Shown: positions 34,791 through 44,445, counted from the stretch's first letter. The stretch: DNA of 64,000 nt from Aliiruegeria lutimaris (GCF_900099935.1 NZ_FNEK01000011.1:1-64000); one strand, 5' to 3'. The notes: a model not told the origin generated them from the sequence alone. Program-made: numbers and translations.

Positions 34791-35954
34791 ATGCCCGTCA
34801 TTACCAATATCGACGACCTCAAGGCCATCTATCGGCGCCGCGTCCCGAAGATGTTTTACGACTACGCAGAGGCGGGAAGCTGGACGGAACAGACCTTCCG
34901 CGAAAACTCCACGGATTTTGACAAGATCCGCCTGCGCCAGCGTGTCGCCGTCGACATGACGAATCGTTCGACCGTCGCTGAAATGGCCGGAGAGCGGGTT
35001 GCGATGCCGGTCGCGCTTGCGCCGGTTGGATTGCTGGGTATGCAGCATGCCGATGGCGAGATCGCGGCGGCGCGCGCAGCGGAGCGCTTCGGTGTGCCCT
35101 TCACGCTCTCCACCATGTCGATCTGTTCCATCGAGGATGTGGCCGAGAATACGACCAAGCCTTTCTGGTTCCAGCTCTACACGATGACCGACGCGGATTT
35201 TGTCCGTCGTCTGATGGAGCGCGCGCGCGATGCCGGCTGCAAGACGCTTGTGATCACGCTGGACCTGCAGATGATCGGGCAGCGCCACAAGGATCTCAAG
35301 AACGGCCTCTCGGCTCCGCCGAAGCCGACGCTGATGGGGTGGCTGGACCTTGCAACCCGGTGGTCCTGGGGGCTGGGCATGCTCGGCACCAAGCGGCGGG
35401 CGTTCGGCAACATCGTCGGCCATGTGCAGGGTTTGGACGATCCGTCCCGGCTGTATGAGTGGACCGCGAAGCAGTTCGATCATTCGCTGGACTGGAAGAA
35501 GGTCGCCAAGCTGATCGAGATGTGGGACGGCAAGGTGATCCTGAAGGGTATTCTCGATCCGGAGGACGCCCGGATGGCAGTCAAGGTCGGCGCTGACGCG
35601 ATCGTCGTGTCCAACCACGGTGGTCGGCAGATTGACGGCGCGCTGTCCTCCATCCGGATGCTGCAGCCGATCCTCGACGCGGTGGGCGGCGAGATCGAAG
35701 TGCATCTCGACGGTGGCATCCGCTCCGGACAGGACGTGCTCAAGGCCTTGGCCATGGGAGCGGACGGCACCTATATCGGGCGCGCATATGTCTATGGGCT
35801 CGGGGCGAATGGCGAGCAGGGAGTAATATCCGCGCTCGAAGTGATCCATAAGGAATTGGACACGAATATCGCTCTTTGCGGTCGCCGAAAGGTTTCCGAA
35901 CTGGACCGGGATGTGCTGCTCATTCCAGAGGATTTCGAGGGACGCTGGCAATAG
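34791..35954 (+). CDS. lldD: FMN-dependent alpha-hydroxy-acid dehydrogenase (L-lactate dehydrogenase type)
   Basis: A 387-residue TIM-barrel flavoprotein. The signature SNHGGRQIDGALSS holds the active-site His and Arg. Other motifs are MPVALAPVGLLGMQHADGE, FWFQLYTM, TLDLQMIGQRHKD, LKGIL and HLDGGIRSGQDVLKALAMGA (FMN phosphate). Length and motifs suit LldD, which oxidises L-lactate to pyruvate and passes electrons to quinone. Related glycolate or mandelate oxidases cannot be excluded. Start ATG 34791 follows GGGAGG; an earlier in-frame start at 34713 lacks support. Confidence 0.9.
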   Translation: MPVITNIDDLKAIYRRRVPKMFYDYAEAGSWTEQTFRENSTDFDKIRLRQRVAVDMTNRSTVAEMAGERVAMPVALAPVGLLGMQHADGEIAAARAAERFGVPFTLSTMSICSIEDVAENTTKPFWFQLYTMTDADFVRRLMERARDAGCKTLVITLDLQMIGQRHKDLKNGLSAPPKPTLMGWLDLATRWSWGLGMLGTKRRAFGNIVGHVQGLDDPSRLYEWTAKQFDHSLDWKKVAKLIEMWDGKVILKGILDPEDARMAVKVGADAIVVSNHGGRQIDGALSSIRMLQPILDAVGGEIEVHLDGGIRSGQDVLKALAMGADGTYIGRAYVYGLGANGEQGVISALEVIHKELDTNIALCGRRKVSELDRDVLLIPEDFEGRWQ

Positions 35955-36596
35955 CCGGGCCGGGCGCGTCGACAAACCCATGAAACCGCTCGCTGGCGGA
36001 TGCCGGTGTGGATGGTTGCACCCGTGTGCCGGCTCCTCTGAGCAGGCCATGTTTTCCGTGGCCAGGAGCGGACCCGGCCGCGGTGATGGCGCGGCTTGGT
36101 CTGCGGCTTCGGCCTGGTCTCGCGCGATGCCGGCGCGGTGGAATCGCGACCGCGCGCCCTCCGTTCAAATAGAGCTTCCTCGGGAGAATCCAGCGGCGTG
36201 ATTCCCTCGCCCAAATGGGTGTGTCGGGCAAGATTATTTCGTTATCTGGTGCCCCTGACGTATTTGTCGCAGGGAAGCGGGGAGTGATCGGGAATGATTG
36301 CACCTGTGACCCGAGATTCGTGATCACGCCTTTTCACGCGCGATGCCCTCCGTAGCACTTTGATTTTCATGATGTTTGCGTTCTCAATTGAAAAACAATT
36401 TACACATATGTGCACCGTTTCGTTAAGTGATTTACAAAAAAATCCATTTCAAAAAAAGACTTACCCGTTTTTTGACGGATGGCGCTATGCTGTGCGCAAG
36501 CCGTGGCCAGGGGAGGGGCGCGTCTTGTTGGTAATTTCGACCATAAGACCAGTTTCTCCCGCAATGCCGCAGAAGCCATTTCAGGGAGGGAGATCC
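35955..36596. other. long intergenic region upstream of acs with A-tract DNA
   Basis: 642 bases without a supported gene. The left half is ordinary GC-rich sequence with only antisense or short frames. The right part (about 36360-36480) is strikingly AT-rich, with phased A/T runs (AAAAAAA near 36434, AAAAAAA near 36452 and TTTTTT near 36468), suggesting curved DNA or UP-element activity ahead of acs. A 10-base palindrome CACATATGTG is at 36403-36412. No clear -35/-10 pair with normal spacing was found. Confidence 0.55.
36403..36412. promoter_or_regulatory. palindrome in the acs upstream region
   Basis: CACATATGTG is a perfect 10-base palindrome within AT-rich DNA, 185 bases before the acs start. 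It could be a regulator site; no specific protein can be named. Confidence 0.3.
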
Positions 36597-38561
36597 ATGA
36601 CTGCAAAAGCCAAAGCCGAAGAGATCGGCGCTATCCCCGCCGAGTTCAAGAAAAACGCTCATATCAACGAGAAGCAGTATGAAGAGATGTATGCTGCCTC
36701 GGTCAATGACCCCGACGCGTTCTGGGGCGAGCATGGCAAGCGTCTTGAATGGATCAAGCCGTATACCAAGGTGAAGAACACTTCGTTCGAGCCGGGTAAC
36801 ATCGACATCAAGTGGTTCGAGGATGGCACGCTCAACGTCGCCGCCAACTGTATCGACCGCCACCTCGCGAAGCGCGGCAACCAGACCGCGATCATCTTCG
36901 AGCCGGACGATATTCACGAGCCCGCGCAATACATCACCTATCGCCAACTGCATAACCAGGTTTGCAAGCTCGCCAACGTTCTGGAAGATCTCGGCATCCG
37001 CAAGGGCGATCGCGTCGTCATCTACCTGCCGATGATCCCGGAGGCCGCCTATGCGATGCTGGCCTGTGCCCGTATCGGCGCCATTCATTCGATCGTCTTC
37101 GCCGGCTTCTCTCCCGAGGCGCTTGCTGCCCGCGTCAATGGCTGCGACGCTAAGCTGGTGATCACTGCCGACTACGCTCCGCGTGGCGGCCGCAAGACCC
37201 CGCTCAAGTCCAACACCGATGCCGCGCTCCTGCACTGCATTCACGACCCGCAGGTCCTCATGGTGCGCCGCACCCGCGAGCAGACCACCTGGGTCGACGG
37301 CCGTGACCACGATTACGGCGAACTGATGCTGGAAGCCGACGAGCACATGACCCCGGCCGAGATGGATGCCGAGGATCCGCTCTTCATCCTCTACACCTCC
37401 GGCTCCACCGGTCATCCGAAGGGTGTTGTGCACACCACCGGCGGCTACCTCGTCTATGCCGCGATGACGCATGAATACACCTTCGACTATCGCCAAGGTG
37501 ATGTCTTCTGGTGCACCGCGGATGTCGGTTGGGTCACCGGTCACAGCTATATCGTCTATGGTCCGCTCGCCAATGGCGCCACCACCGTGATGTTCGAAGG
37601 CGTGCCGACCTACCCCGATCCGGGCCGTTTCTGGGAAGTCGTCGAGAAGCACAAGGTGAACCAGTTCTACACCGCGCCGACGGCTATTCGGGCGCTGATG
37701 GCCAAGGGCACCGAGTGGGTCGAGAAGCACGACCTGTCCTCGCTCAAGCTGTTGGGCTCGGTCGGTGAGCCGATCAACCCGGAAGCCTGGAACTGGTACA
37801 ACGAGAATGTCGGCAAGGGGAAATGCCCGATCGTCGACACCTTCTGGCAGACCGAAACCGGCGGCCACATGATCACCCCGCTGCCCGGCGCCCACAAGGC
37901 GAAGCCCGGCTCGGCGACCAAGCCCTTCTTTGGCGTTCAGCCGGTCATCCTCGATCCGCATTCCGGTGCCGAGGTGACGCAGACGGAAGCCGAAGGCGTG
38001 CTCTGCATCAAGGATAGCTGGCCGGGCCAGATGCGTGGCGTCTGGGACGATCACGGCCGCTTCGAGAAGACCTATTTCTCGGACTACAAGGGCTATTACT
38101 TCTCCGGCGACGGCTGCCGCCGCGACGAAGATGGCTACTACTGGATCACCGGCCGGGTCGATGACGTCATCAACGTCTCCGGTCACCGGATGGGCACCGC
38201 GGAAGTCGAATCCGCGCTGGTGGCCCACGTCAAGGTCGCCGAGGCCGCGGTTGTCGGTTACCCGCATGAGGTGAAGGGCCAGGGCATCTATTGCTACGTG
38301 ACGCTCATGAACGATGTCGAGCCTTCGGACGAGCTGGTGAAGGAGCTGCGCATGTGGGTCCGCCACGAGATTGGCCCGATTGCCAGCCCCGATGTCATCC
38401 AGTGGGCCCCTGGCCTGCCTAAGACACGCTCGGGCAAGATCATGCGCCGCATCTTGCGCAAGATCGCCGAGAACGATTACGGATCCCTTGGAGATACCTC
38501 CACGCTCGCCGACCCGTCCGTGGTCGACGAGCTGATCGAAAACCGTAAGAACAAGGGATAA
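36597..38561 (+). CDS. acs: acetyl-CoA synthetase Acs
   Basis: A 654-residue AMP-forming ligase converting acetate, ATP and CoA to acetyl-CoA, AMP and PPi. Motifs: [18 protein letters not shown] (P-loop-like A3), the [17 protein letters not shown] acyl pocket, [21 protein letters not shown], and [11 protein letters not shown] with Lys614, the residue acetylated to inactivate Acs in other bacteria. Start ATG 36597 follows GGGAGGGAG. An adenylate kinase begins only 4 bases after the stop, so AMP made here may be recycled by its neighbour. A symporter and signalling genes follow. Confidence 0.97.
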   Translation: MTAKAKAEEIGAIPAEFKKNAHINEKQYEEMYAASVNDPDAFWGEHGKRLEWIKPYTKVKNTSFEPGNIDIKWFEDGTLNVAANCIDRHLAKRGNQTAIIFEPDDIHEPAQYITYRQLHNQVCKLANVLEDLGIRKGDRVVIYLPMIPEAAYAMLACARIGAIHSIVFAGFSPEALAARVNGCDAKLVITADYAPRGGRKTPLKSNTDAALLHCIHDPQVLMVRRTREQTTWVDGRDHDYGELMLEADEHMTPAEMDAEDPLFILYTSGSTGHPKGVVHTTGGYLVYAAMTHEYTFDYRQGDVFWCTADVGWVTGHSYIVYGPLANGATTVMFEGVPTYPDPGRFWEVVEKHKVNQFYTAPTAIRALMAKGTEWVEKHDLSSLKLLGSVGEPINPEAWNWYNENVGKGKCPIVDTFWQTETGGHMITPLPGAHKAKPGSATKPFFGVQPVILDPHSGAEVTQTEAEGVLCIKDSWPGQMRGVWDDHGRFEKTYFSDYKGYYFSGDGCRRDEDGYYWITGRVDDVINVSGHRMGTAEVESALVAHVKVAEAAVVGYPHEVKGQGIYCYVTLMNDVEPSDELVKELRMWVRHEIGPIASPDVIQWAPGLPKTRSGKIMRRILRKIAENDYGSLGDTSTLADPSVVDELIENRKNKG

Positions 38562-38565
38562 CGTC

Positions 38566-39243
38566 ATGAGCGACGCACAAACCCCGCCAGTCCTGATCCT
38601 GCTCGGCCCCCCCGGGGCCGGCAAAGGGACGCAGGCCCGTATGCTCGAAGAGAAGTTCGGGCTGGTTCAGCTTTCCACCGGTGACCTTCTTCGGGGCGCC
38701 GTGGCAGCAGGAACCGAGGCTGGCAAGGCCGCCAAGGCCGTGATGGAGGCGGGGCAGCTCGTCAGCGACGAGATCGTGATCGCGGTTCTGAAGGATCGTC
38801 TCGGCGATGATGACACCGCGAATGGCGTCATCCTCGACGGCTTTCCGCGCACCACGGCCCAGGCCGAGGCGCTGGACGGGCTGCTGGCCTCTTCTGGCCA
38901 GAAGATCAACGCCGCTATCTCGCTCGAGGTCGAGGACGAGGCGATGGTCGAGCGGATCTCGGGTCGCTACACCTGCGCCGAATGTGGCGAGGGCTACCAC
39001 GACAGCTTCAAGAAGCCGGACGTGGACGGCACCTGTGACAAGTGTGGCGGCACGGAGTTCAAGCGCCGCGCTGACGACAATGCCGAAACCGTGCGTTCGC
39101 GCCTTGCTGCCTATCACGAGCAGACCGCGCCGCTGATCGATTTCTACAAGGGCCGGGGCGTTCTTCAGGAGGTCGCCGCCATGGGCGCGATCGAGGAGAT
39201 CGCCACCAAGCTCAGCGAAATCGTCGAACAGGCCAAGGCCTGA
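38566..39243 (+). CDS. adk: adenylate kinase with zinc-binding LID
   Basis: A 225-residue kinase for AMP + ATP to 2 ADP. P-loop GPPGAGKGT (14-22), the AMP-site FPRTTAQAEAL, and a long LID with four cysteines (Cys137, Cys140, Cys157, Cys160) that would bind zinc. It directly follows acs (4-base gap) instead of sitting in a ribosomal-protein operon, where adk often lies. Acs releases AMP, so co-expression makes metabolic sense. Whether this is the only adk of the genome or a second copy cannot be seen. Confidence 0.95.
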   Translation: MSDAQTPPVLILLGPPGAGKGTQARMLEEKFGLVQLSTGDLLRGAVAAGTEAGKAAKAVMEAGQLVSDEIVIAVLKDRLGDDDTANGVILDGFPRTTAQAEALDGLLASSGQKINAAISLEVEDEAMVERISGRYTCAECGEGYHDSFKKPDVDGTCDKCGGTEFKRRADDNAETVRSRLAAYHEQTAPLIDFYKGRGVLQEVAAMGAIEEIATKLSEIVEQAKA

Positions 39244-39261
39244 TCGCCGAAAAAAGAGTCT

Positions 39262-39287
39262 GCCGGACAGTGTAGCGCCTGTCCGGC
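39262..39287 (+). terminator. hairpin between adk and the DUF4212 gene
   Basis: Perfect 9-base-pair stem GCCGGACAG / CTGTCCGGC with an 8-base loop, followed by GAAAA but no T run. It may end or attenuate the acs-adk transcript before the symporter genes, which start 160 bases later. Confidence 0.5.
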
Positions 39288-39449
39288 GAAAAGGGATTGC
39301 CGACCAGGCTCGCGCTTGATCGGAGGGATGCGTGCGTCCTCTAGCACCCATCCCGAAACCGGTTCGCTTGAAAATGGACTGGACTGATAAGGTCGCGGCG
39401 CGCGGGAGGCACGTCGTGGGAAAAGGGAAACCAACTCGGGAGGACCGCA

Positions 39450-39689
39450 ATGTCGGACAAACCTGAAGCCAATGCGTATTGGGCGGCGAATATCAAGATC
39501 GTCACCTGGTGCCTCGTAATCTGGGCCGTCGTGCCCTTCCTCTTCGGCATCCTGCTGCAGCCAGTCATGCCGGGCTTTGCATTCTGGGTTGCCCAGCAAG
39601 GCTCCATTCTCGTCTTCCTGGCAATCATTTTCTTCTACGCCTGGCGGATGAACAAGCTCGACGCCGAACACGGCGTGGACGAGCAGTAA
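39450..39689 (+). CDS. DUF4212 small subunit of a sodium:solute symporter
   Basis: A 79-residue protein with two membrane helices (about 15-37 and 44-65): ANAYWAANIKIVTWCLVIWA, then FAFWVAQQGSILVFLAIIFFYAWRMN. This is the DUF4212 pattern, always found just before SSS-type symporters and thought to be their small partner. The large subunit gene starts 20 bases later. ATG 39450 follows GGGAGGA. Confidence 0.92.
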   Translation: MSDKPEANAYWAANIKIVTWCLVIWAVVPFLFGILLQPVMPGFAFWVAQQGSILVFLAIIFFYAWRMNKLDAEHGVDEQ

Positions 39690-39709
39690 GAATATAGGGA
39701 CAGGGAAAC

Positions 39710-41500
39710 ATGGATCAGTTTGTACTTAACTGGATCTTTATCGGTGCGAGCTTCGCGCTCTACATCGGTATCGCGATCTGGGCCCGCGCGGGCTCTACTT
39801 CCGAATTCTATGCCGCCGGCCGGGGTGTTCATCCCGTCGTCAACGGCATGGCCACCGGCGCTGACTGGATGTCGGCCGCCTCCTTCATCTCGATGGCGGG
39901 TCTGATTGCCTTCACCGGCTACGACAACTCGACCTTCCTCATGGGCTGGACTGGCGGCTACGTGCTGCTGGCGCTGATGCTCGCGCCCTACCTGCGCAAG
40001 TTCGGCAAGTTCACCGTTTCGGAATTCATCGGCGACCGTTTCTACAGCCCGACTGCGCGCCTCGTGGCCGTGATCTGCCTGATCGTCGCCTCGATCACCT
40101 ACGTGATCGGCCAGATGACCGGCGTCGGCGTTGCCTTCGGCCGTTTCCTCGAGGTTGACAATACCACCGGCCTGCTGATCGGTGCCGCGGTCGTCTTCGC
40201 CTACGCGGTGTTCGGCGGCATGAAGGGCGTGACCTACACCCAGGTTGCCCAGTACGTGGTGCTCATCACCGCCTACACCATCCCGGCGATCTTCATCTCG
40301 CTGCAGCTGACCGGCAACCCGATCCCGGCGCTCGGCCTGTTTGGCGATCACGCCGCTTCCGGCGAGCCGCTGCTTGCCAAGCTGGACCAGATCGTCTCCG
40401 AGTTGGGCTTCAACGAGTATACCGCGCACCACGCCGACACGCTGAACATGGTTCTGTTCACCTTGTCGCTGATGATCGGTACCGCCGGCCTGCCGCACGT
40501 CATCATGCGTTTCTTTACCGTGCCGACCGTTGCCTCCGCGCGCTGGTCTGCCGGCTGGGCGCTGGTGTTCATCGCGCTGCTGTACCTCACGGCCCCGGCC
40601 GTTGGTGCGATGGCCCGCCTGAACATCTCCGAACTGATGTGGCCGAACGGCACCGATGGTGAGCCGGTCTCCATGGAGATGATGGAGAACCAGGAAGAAT
40701 ATGCTTGGATGGCCACCTGGCAGAAGACCGGCCTGCTCGGCTGGGAAGACAAGAACGGCGACGGCAAGATCGCCTACTTCAACCAGGGCAATGCCGACAA
40801 GGCTGCCGCCATGGAAGCCGCCGGTTGGGGTTCCGAGAACGAGCTGACCAACTTCAACCGCGACATCCTGGTTCTGGCCAACCCGGAAATCGCCAACCTG
40901 CCGGGCTGGGTTATCGCGCTCGTCGCCGCCGGTGGTCTCGCCGCCGCGCTCTCGACCGCTGCCGGCCTGCTTCTGGCGATCTCCTCGGCTGTCTCGCACG
41001 ACCTGCTCAAGGGTCAGCTGACCCCGAACATGTCGGAAGCCAACGAGCTGATGTCCGCTCGGGTCGCCATGGCCGCTGCCATCGTGGTCGCCACCTACCT
41101 GGGCCTCAACCCTCCGGGCTTTGCCGCCCAGACGGTTGCGCTCGCCTTCGGTCTGGCTGCTGCCTCGATCTTCCCGGCCCTGATGATGGGGATCTTCTCC
41201 AAGCGTGTGAACAACGTGGGTGCCGTCTCCGGTATGCTCGTCGGCCTGGTGGTCACGCTGGTCTACATCTTCCTGCACAAGGGCTGGTTCTTCATCCCGG
41301 GCACCAACAGCTTCGACGACAGCGACCCGCTGCTGCTGACGATCAAGTCGACCTCGTTCGGCGCGGTCGGTGCTGCCCTGAACTTCGCCACGGCGATCAT
41401 CATCTCCAAAGCGACCAAGGCGCCGCCGCAGGAGATCGTCGATCTGGTCGAAAGCGTCCGGGTGCCGCGTGGCGCCGGTGCTGCCGCCGCGGATCACTGA
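39710..41500 (+). CDS. sodium:solute symporter family protein (VC2705/ActP-like)
   Basis: A 596-residue SSS transporter with about 13 membrane helices. Typical segments: the N-terminal EFYAAGRGVHPVVNGMATGADWMSAASFISMAG, LPHVIMRFFTVPT, and SAAGLLLAISSAVSHDLLKG. A polar insert at about 305-385 (ENQEEYAWMATWQKTGLLGWEDKNGDGKIAYF) carries an EF-hand-like DKNGDGKI loop, a feature I recall for the DUF4212-associated subfamily. With acs just upstream, acetate or another short carboxylate is the likely cargo; this is inference. Confidence 0.93.
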   Translation: MDQFVLNWIFIGASFALYIGIAIWARAGSTSEFYAAGRGVHPVVNGMATGADWMSAASFISMAGLIAFTGYDNSTFLMGWTGGYVLLALMLAPYLRKFGKFTVSEFIGDRFYSPTARLVAVICLIVASITYVIGQMTGVGVAFGRFLEVDNTTGLLIGAAVVFAYAVFGGMKGVTYTQVAQYVVLITAYTIPAIFISLQLTGNPIPALGLFGDHAASGEPLLAKLDQIVSELGFNEYTAHHADTLNMVLFTLSLMIGTAGLPHVIMRFFTVPTVASARWSAGWALVFIALLYLTAPAVGAMARLNISELMWPNGTDGEPVSMEMMENQEEYAWMATWQKTGLLGWEDKNGDGKIAYFNQGNADKAAAMEAAGWGSENELTNFNRDILVLANPEIANLPGWVIALVAAGGLAAALSTAAGLLLAISSAVSHDLLKGQLTPNMSEANELMSARVAMAAAIVVATYLGLNPPGFAAQTVALAFGLAAASIFPALMMGIFSKRVNNVGAVSGMLVGLVVTLVYIFLHKGWFFIPGTNSFDDSDPLLLTIKSTSFGAVGAALNFATAIIISKATKAPPQEIVDLVESVRVPRGAGAAAADH

Positions 41501-41560
41501 TCCCGCAGGTCCGCAGGCAGGGTTACCCAATGGCCTTGCCTGCAACCTGAGACAACAACC

Positions 41561-41590
41561 GGCGCGTCCCTTTGCCCGAAGGGGCGCGCC
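41561..41590 (+). terminator. hairpin after the symporter gene
   Basis: A 12-base-pair stem GGCGCGTCCCTT / AAGGGGCGCGCC with one wobble and a 6-base loop, 60 bases after the symporter stop. No T run follows, so it may reduce rather than stop transcription into the DUF294 gene, which starts 36 bases later. Confidence 0.5.
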
Positions 41591-41625
41591 GCCTGCCTTT
41601 CAGGACCCCTTAAAACGGTGAGACG

Positions 41626-43467
41626 ATGACCGACGCCGCCCTCGACCGAGACACACGGATCCTCCGGTTCCTCGAAAACGTCCACCCCTATGACAGCCTC
41701 AAGCGCGAGACGCTGACCCGCATCGCCAGCGTGTTTCTCGAGCGCAAGCTTGCTGCTGGCGAGGTGATCTATTCCGCCGGCGCATTGCTCGAAGGCCTCT
41801 ACCTGATCGAGCACGGCACGGTTGAAATCACCGACCAGAGCGGAGCGCAGGTTTCCATCCTGCATGGCCGCAACTCGTTCGGCGAGCGTGGCCTCACCCG
41901 CGACGGGATGGCGATGACCAATGCCAGGGCGGTCGAGGAAACCCGCCTCCTGCTGCTGCCGGCCGACGAGTTCCACGACCTCATCCAGACGTCCCAGAGC
42001 TTCTCCCGTTTCTTCGACCGTGGCCGCAGCCCGGAAAAGGAACGCCGCAGGGATCTGAGCGCGCAACGCGTAGCCGACCTGATGGCGCGCAACCCGATCA
42101 CTGTTTCGCCGGATACCGGCATCCAGACCGCGGCCGGAATGATGCGCGACACGCGCGTCTCCTGCCTCGCCGTGACCGAGGGCGACAACCAGCTTGTTGG
42201 CATCGTGACCCTGCGTGACATGGCGACCAAGGCGGTGGCCGCGGGCCTGTCCGGGGACACGCCGGTCAGCCAGATCATGACCGCCAACCCCGCGAGCCTT
42301 GCCCCCTCCGCGCTTGGCTCGGACCTGTTGCACATCATGCTGGAACGCAAGGTTGGCCATGTGACGGTGACCGAGGGCAACCGCATCGTCGGCATCCTGA
42401 CCCAGACCGACCTGACCCGCTTCCAGGCAATCAGCTCCGCCTCGATGGTGCAGGAAATCGCCGAGGCCTACACGGCCCAGGAAATGGCCAAGGTCACCGC
42501 GCGCCTGCCAAGGCTGCTGATGCAGCTTGTCGGCGCTGGCAACCGGCACGAGGTCGTCACGCGGTTGATCACCGATATTGCGGATGCGGTCACCCGCCGC
42601 CTCCTGGCGCTTGCCGAGGCCGAGTTCGGCCCGCCGCCCGTGCCCTATCTCTGGCTTGCCTGCGGCAGCCAGGGGCGGCAGGAACAGACCGGTGTTTCGG
42701 ATCAGGACAATTGCATGATCCTCGACGACGCCGTGACCGAAGCTGACATGCCCTATTTCCGCAAGCTGGCGAAGTTCGTCTCCAACGGGCTCGATACTTG
42801 CGGCTATTTCTACTGCCCCGGCGACATGATGGCGACGGCCGAGCGCTGGTGCCAGCCGCTCGCGGTCTGGAAGCGCTATTTCCAGGGCTGGATCGACAAG
42901 CCGGATCCGGAAGCGCAGATGCTGGCGTCGGTAATGTTCGACCTTCGCCCGATCGGCGGCACGCACAGCCTGTTCGAGAACCTTCAGGAGCAAACGCTGG
43001 AGGCGGCCCGCAGGAACACGATCTTCGTTGGCCACATGATCGTGAATTCGCTCAAGCACACGCCGCCGCTAGGCCTGTTCCGCGGCTTTGCCACGGTACG
43101 TTCTGGCGAGCACAAGAACGAGTTGGACATGAAGATGAACGGCGTCGTGCCGGTTGTCGATCTCGGCCGCATCTACGCGCTTCAGGGCGGGATCACCGAG
43201 GTAAACACGCGCGCGCGGCTGGAAGCGGCCGAGGCGCTTGGCACGATCTCGCATTCGGGCGCACATGACCTGCTAGACGCCTATGACCTGATCGCCGAGA
43301 CCCGCCTGAAGCGGCAGGCCGACGAGATCAAGGCCGACCGCAAGCCCGACAATTTCATGCCGCCCTCGGATCTGAGCGATCTGGAACGCAGCCACCTGCG
43401 CGACGCTTTCGTGGTGGTCCGAACGATGCAATCGGCCATTGGCCAGGGCAAGGGCATGTTGAGTTGA
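41626..43467 (+). CDS. cNMP-binding / CBS / DUF294 nucleotidyltransferase-like regulator
   Basis: A 613-residue cytosolic protein. Residues 10-125 form a cyclic-nucleotide-binding-like barrel (AGEVIYSAGALLEGLYLIEHGTVEI). CBS motifs lie at about 149-205 and 214-270. DUF294 nucleotidyltransferase spans about 300-440, with GSQGRQEQTGVSDQDN at 347-362, as in GlnD-type enzymes. The DUF294 C-terminal domain follows. Such proteins could sense adenylate ligands through CBS and transfer a nucleotide to a partner, but no target is known to me. It is in line with the symporter upstream and the receiver and exonuclease downstream. Confidence 0.92.
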   Translation: MTDAALDRDTRILRFLENVHPYDSLKRETLTRIASVFLERKLAAGEVIYSAGALLEGLYLIEHGTVEITDQSGAQVSILHGRNSFGERGLTRDGMAMTNARAVEETRLLLLPADEFHDLIQTSQSFSRFFDRGRSPEKERRRDLSAQRVADLMARNPITVSPDTGIQTAAGMMRDTRVSCLAVTEGDNQLVGIVTLRDMATKAVAAGLSGDTPVSQIMTANPASLAPSALGSDLLHIMLERKVGHVTVTEGNRIVGILTQTDLTRFQAISSASMVQEIAEAYTAQEMAKVTARLPRLLMQLVGAGNRHEVVTRLITDIADAVTRRLLALAEAEFGPPPVPYLWLACGSQGRQEQTGVSDQDNCMILDDAVTEADMPYFRKLAKFVSNGLDTCGYFYCPGDMMATAERWCQPLAVWKRYFQGWIDKPDPEAQMLASVMFDLRPIGGTHSLFENLQEQTLEAARRNTIFVGHMIVNSLKHTPPLGLFRGFATVRSGEHKNELDMKMNGVVPVVDLGRIYALQGGITEVNTRARLEAAEALGTISHSGAHDLLDAYDLIAETRLKRQADEIKADRKPDNFMPPSDLSDLERSHLRDAFVVVRTMQSAIGQGKGMLS

Positions 43468-43516
43468 AACAGAAATTTTCCACGGCAGCACGACTGCCTG
43501 GAACAGGGGAGGGGCC

Positions 43517-44044
43517 ATGTTCCTCGAATTGATCGCCGCCGTATTCGCCGCTGTCGCAGCGGCCGGGGTCGTCTATCTGTTGAACCGCCTTCTGGGTGGT
43601 CGCCTGCCGGGCTGGCTGATGCCCGTCGCGGCCGGCGCGATGATGATCCTGTTTACCATCCGCATGGAATACACATGGTTCGAACGCACCTCCGCGGAGT
43701 TCCCGGAGGATGTGGTTGTCACGAAAGTCCATGAATCCACGGCTTTCTTTCGCCCTTGGACCTATGTCACGCCGCTGGTGAACCGTTTCGCCGCTGTCGA
43801 GACCAGCGCCATTCGCAGCAACGAGGCCGTGCCGCATCTGCGCATGTTCGACATGCTGCTCTTTGGCCGATGGCAGCCGCCGCAGGTCGTGCCGATGATC
43901 GTCGATTGCGACGCACAGCTCGGCGCGCCGCTGCTCGACACGGTCACCTTCGATGCCTCCGGCGCTGTCGAGAACGCCCAGTGGGCGCCAATCCCGGAGG
44001 ATGACCTGACGCTCGCTACTGTCTGCAAGGAGATCCGACCATGA
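43517..44044 (+). CDS. small membrane protein in the symporter/exonuclease cluster
   Basis: A 175-residue protein with two N-terminal membrane helices (about 3-25 and 32-50), then a soluble domain with HESTAFFRPWTYVTPLVNRF and VPMIVDCDAQLGAPLLD. No family I can name. It starts 49 bases after the DUF294 gene and overlaps the receiver gene by 4 bases (ATGA), so it belongs to the same operon and may face the periplasm or the membrane sensor. Confidence 0.78.
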   Translation: MFLELIAAVFAAVAAAGVVYLLNRLLGGRLPGWLMPVAAGAMMILFTIRMEYTWFERTSAEFPEDVVVTKVHESTAFFRPWTYVTPLVNRFAAVETSAIRSNEAVPHLRMFDMLLFGRWQPPQVVPMIVDCDAQLGAPLLDTVTFDASGAVENAQWAPIPEDDLTLATVCKEIRP

Positions 44045-44445
44045 CCGGCACAGATCACCCGGCCAGAATCCTGATCGTCGAGGACGAGGACAATATCGCT
44101 CTCGCGCTGAGCCATGTGCTCGGGCGGGAGGGCTGGACGGTCGAGCGTGTCGCCGATGGCGATGCCGGGCTGGCGGCCGTGCGGGACCTTCACCCGGATC
44201 TTGTCTTGCTTGACGTGATGCTACCGGGCATGACGGGCTACGAGGTCTGTCAGGCCGTGAGGCTTGAGCCGGAGCTGGCGGAGGTGAAGATCCTGATGAT
44301 GACGGCGCGCGGGAACGCGATGGAGCGGCGCAAGGGACTTGCGCTCGGCGCGGACGGTTTCATTGCCAAGCCCTTCGACCTTTCGGACCTGCTGGAACAG
44401 GCGCGCGCGCTTCTGTCCGGCCCTGCGGAGCCAAGCAATGCATGA
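44041..44445 (+). CDS. single-domain response regulator (CheY-like receiver)
   Basis: A 134-residue receiver domain without an output domain. Acidic pocket Glu14-Asp15-Asp17 region (LIVEDEDN), phospho-acceptor Asp58 in LVLLDVMLPGMTG, Thr88 in MMTAR and Lys110 in GFIAKPF are all intact. It overlaps the downstream sensor-exonuclease gene (ATG at 44438 lies before its stop), so the two are translationally coupled. The natural kinase partner would be that sensor, but its kinase core looks inactive, so the phosphate source is unclear. Confidence 0.92.
   Translation: MTGTDHPARILIVEDEDNIALALSHVLGREGWTVERVADGDAGLAAVRDLHPDLVLLDVMLPGMTGYEVCQAVRLEPELAEVKILMMTARGNAMERRKGLALGADGFIAKPFDLSDLLEQARALLSGPAEPSNA

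Noticed and set aside
35792-36327. Minus-strand frames of about 135-140 codons between lldD and acs
   Set aside because: They are Arg/Pro-rich, partly antisense to lldD, have no hydrophobic or domain pattern and no ribosome site.
36432-38624. Very long open frame on the minus strand opposite acs
   Set aside because: It is antisense to a well-conserved gene, lacks family features and a ribosome site. Such shadows are common in GC-rich DNA; the same holds for the frames opposite trpA-lldD (33504-36050) and the symporter (39635-41545).
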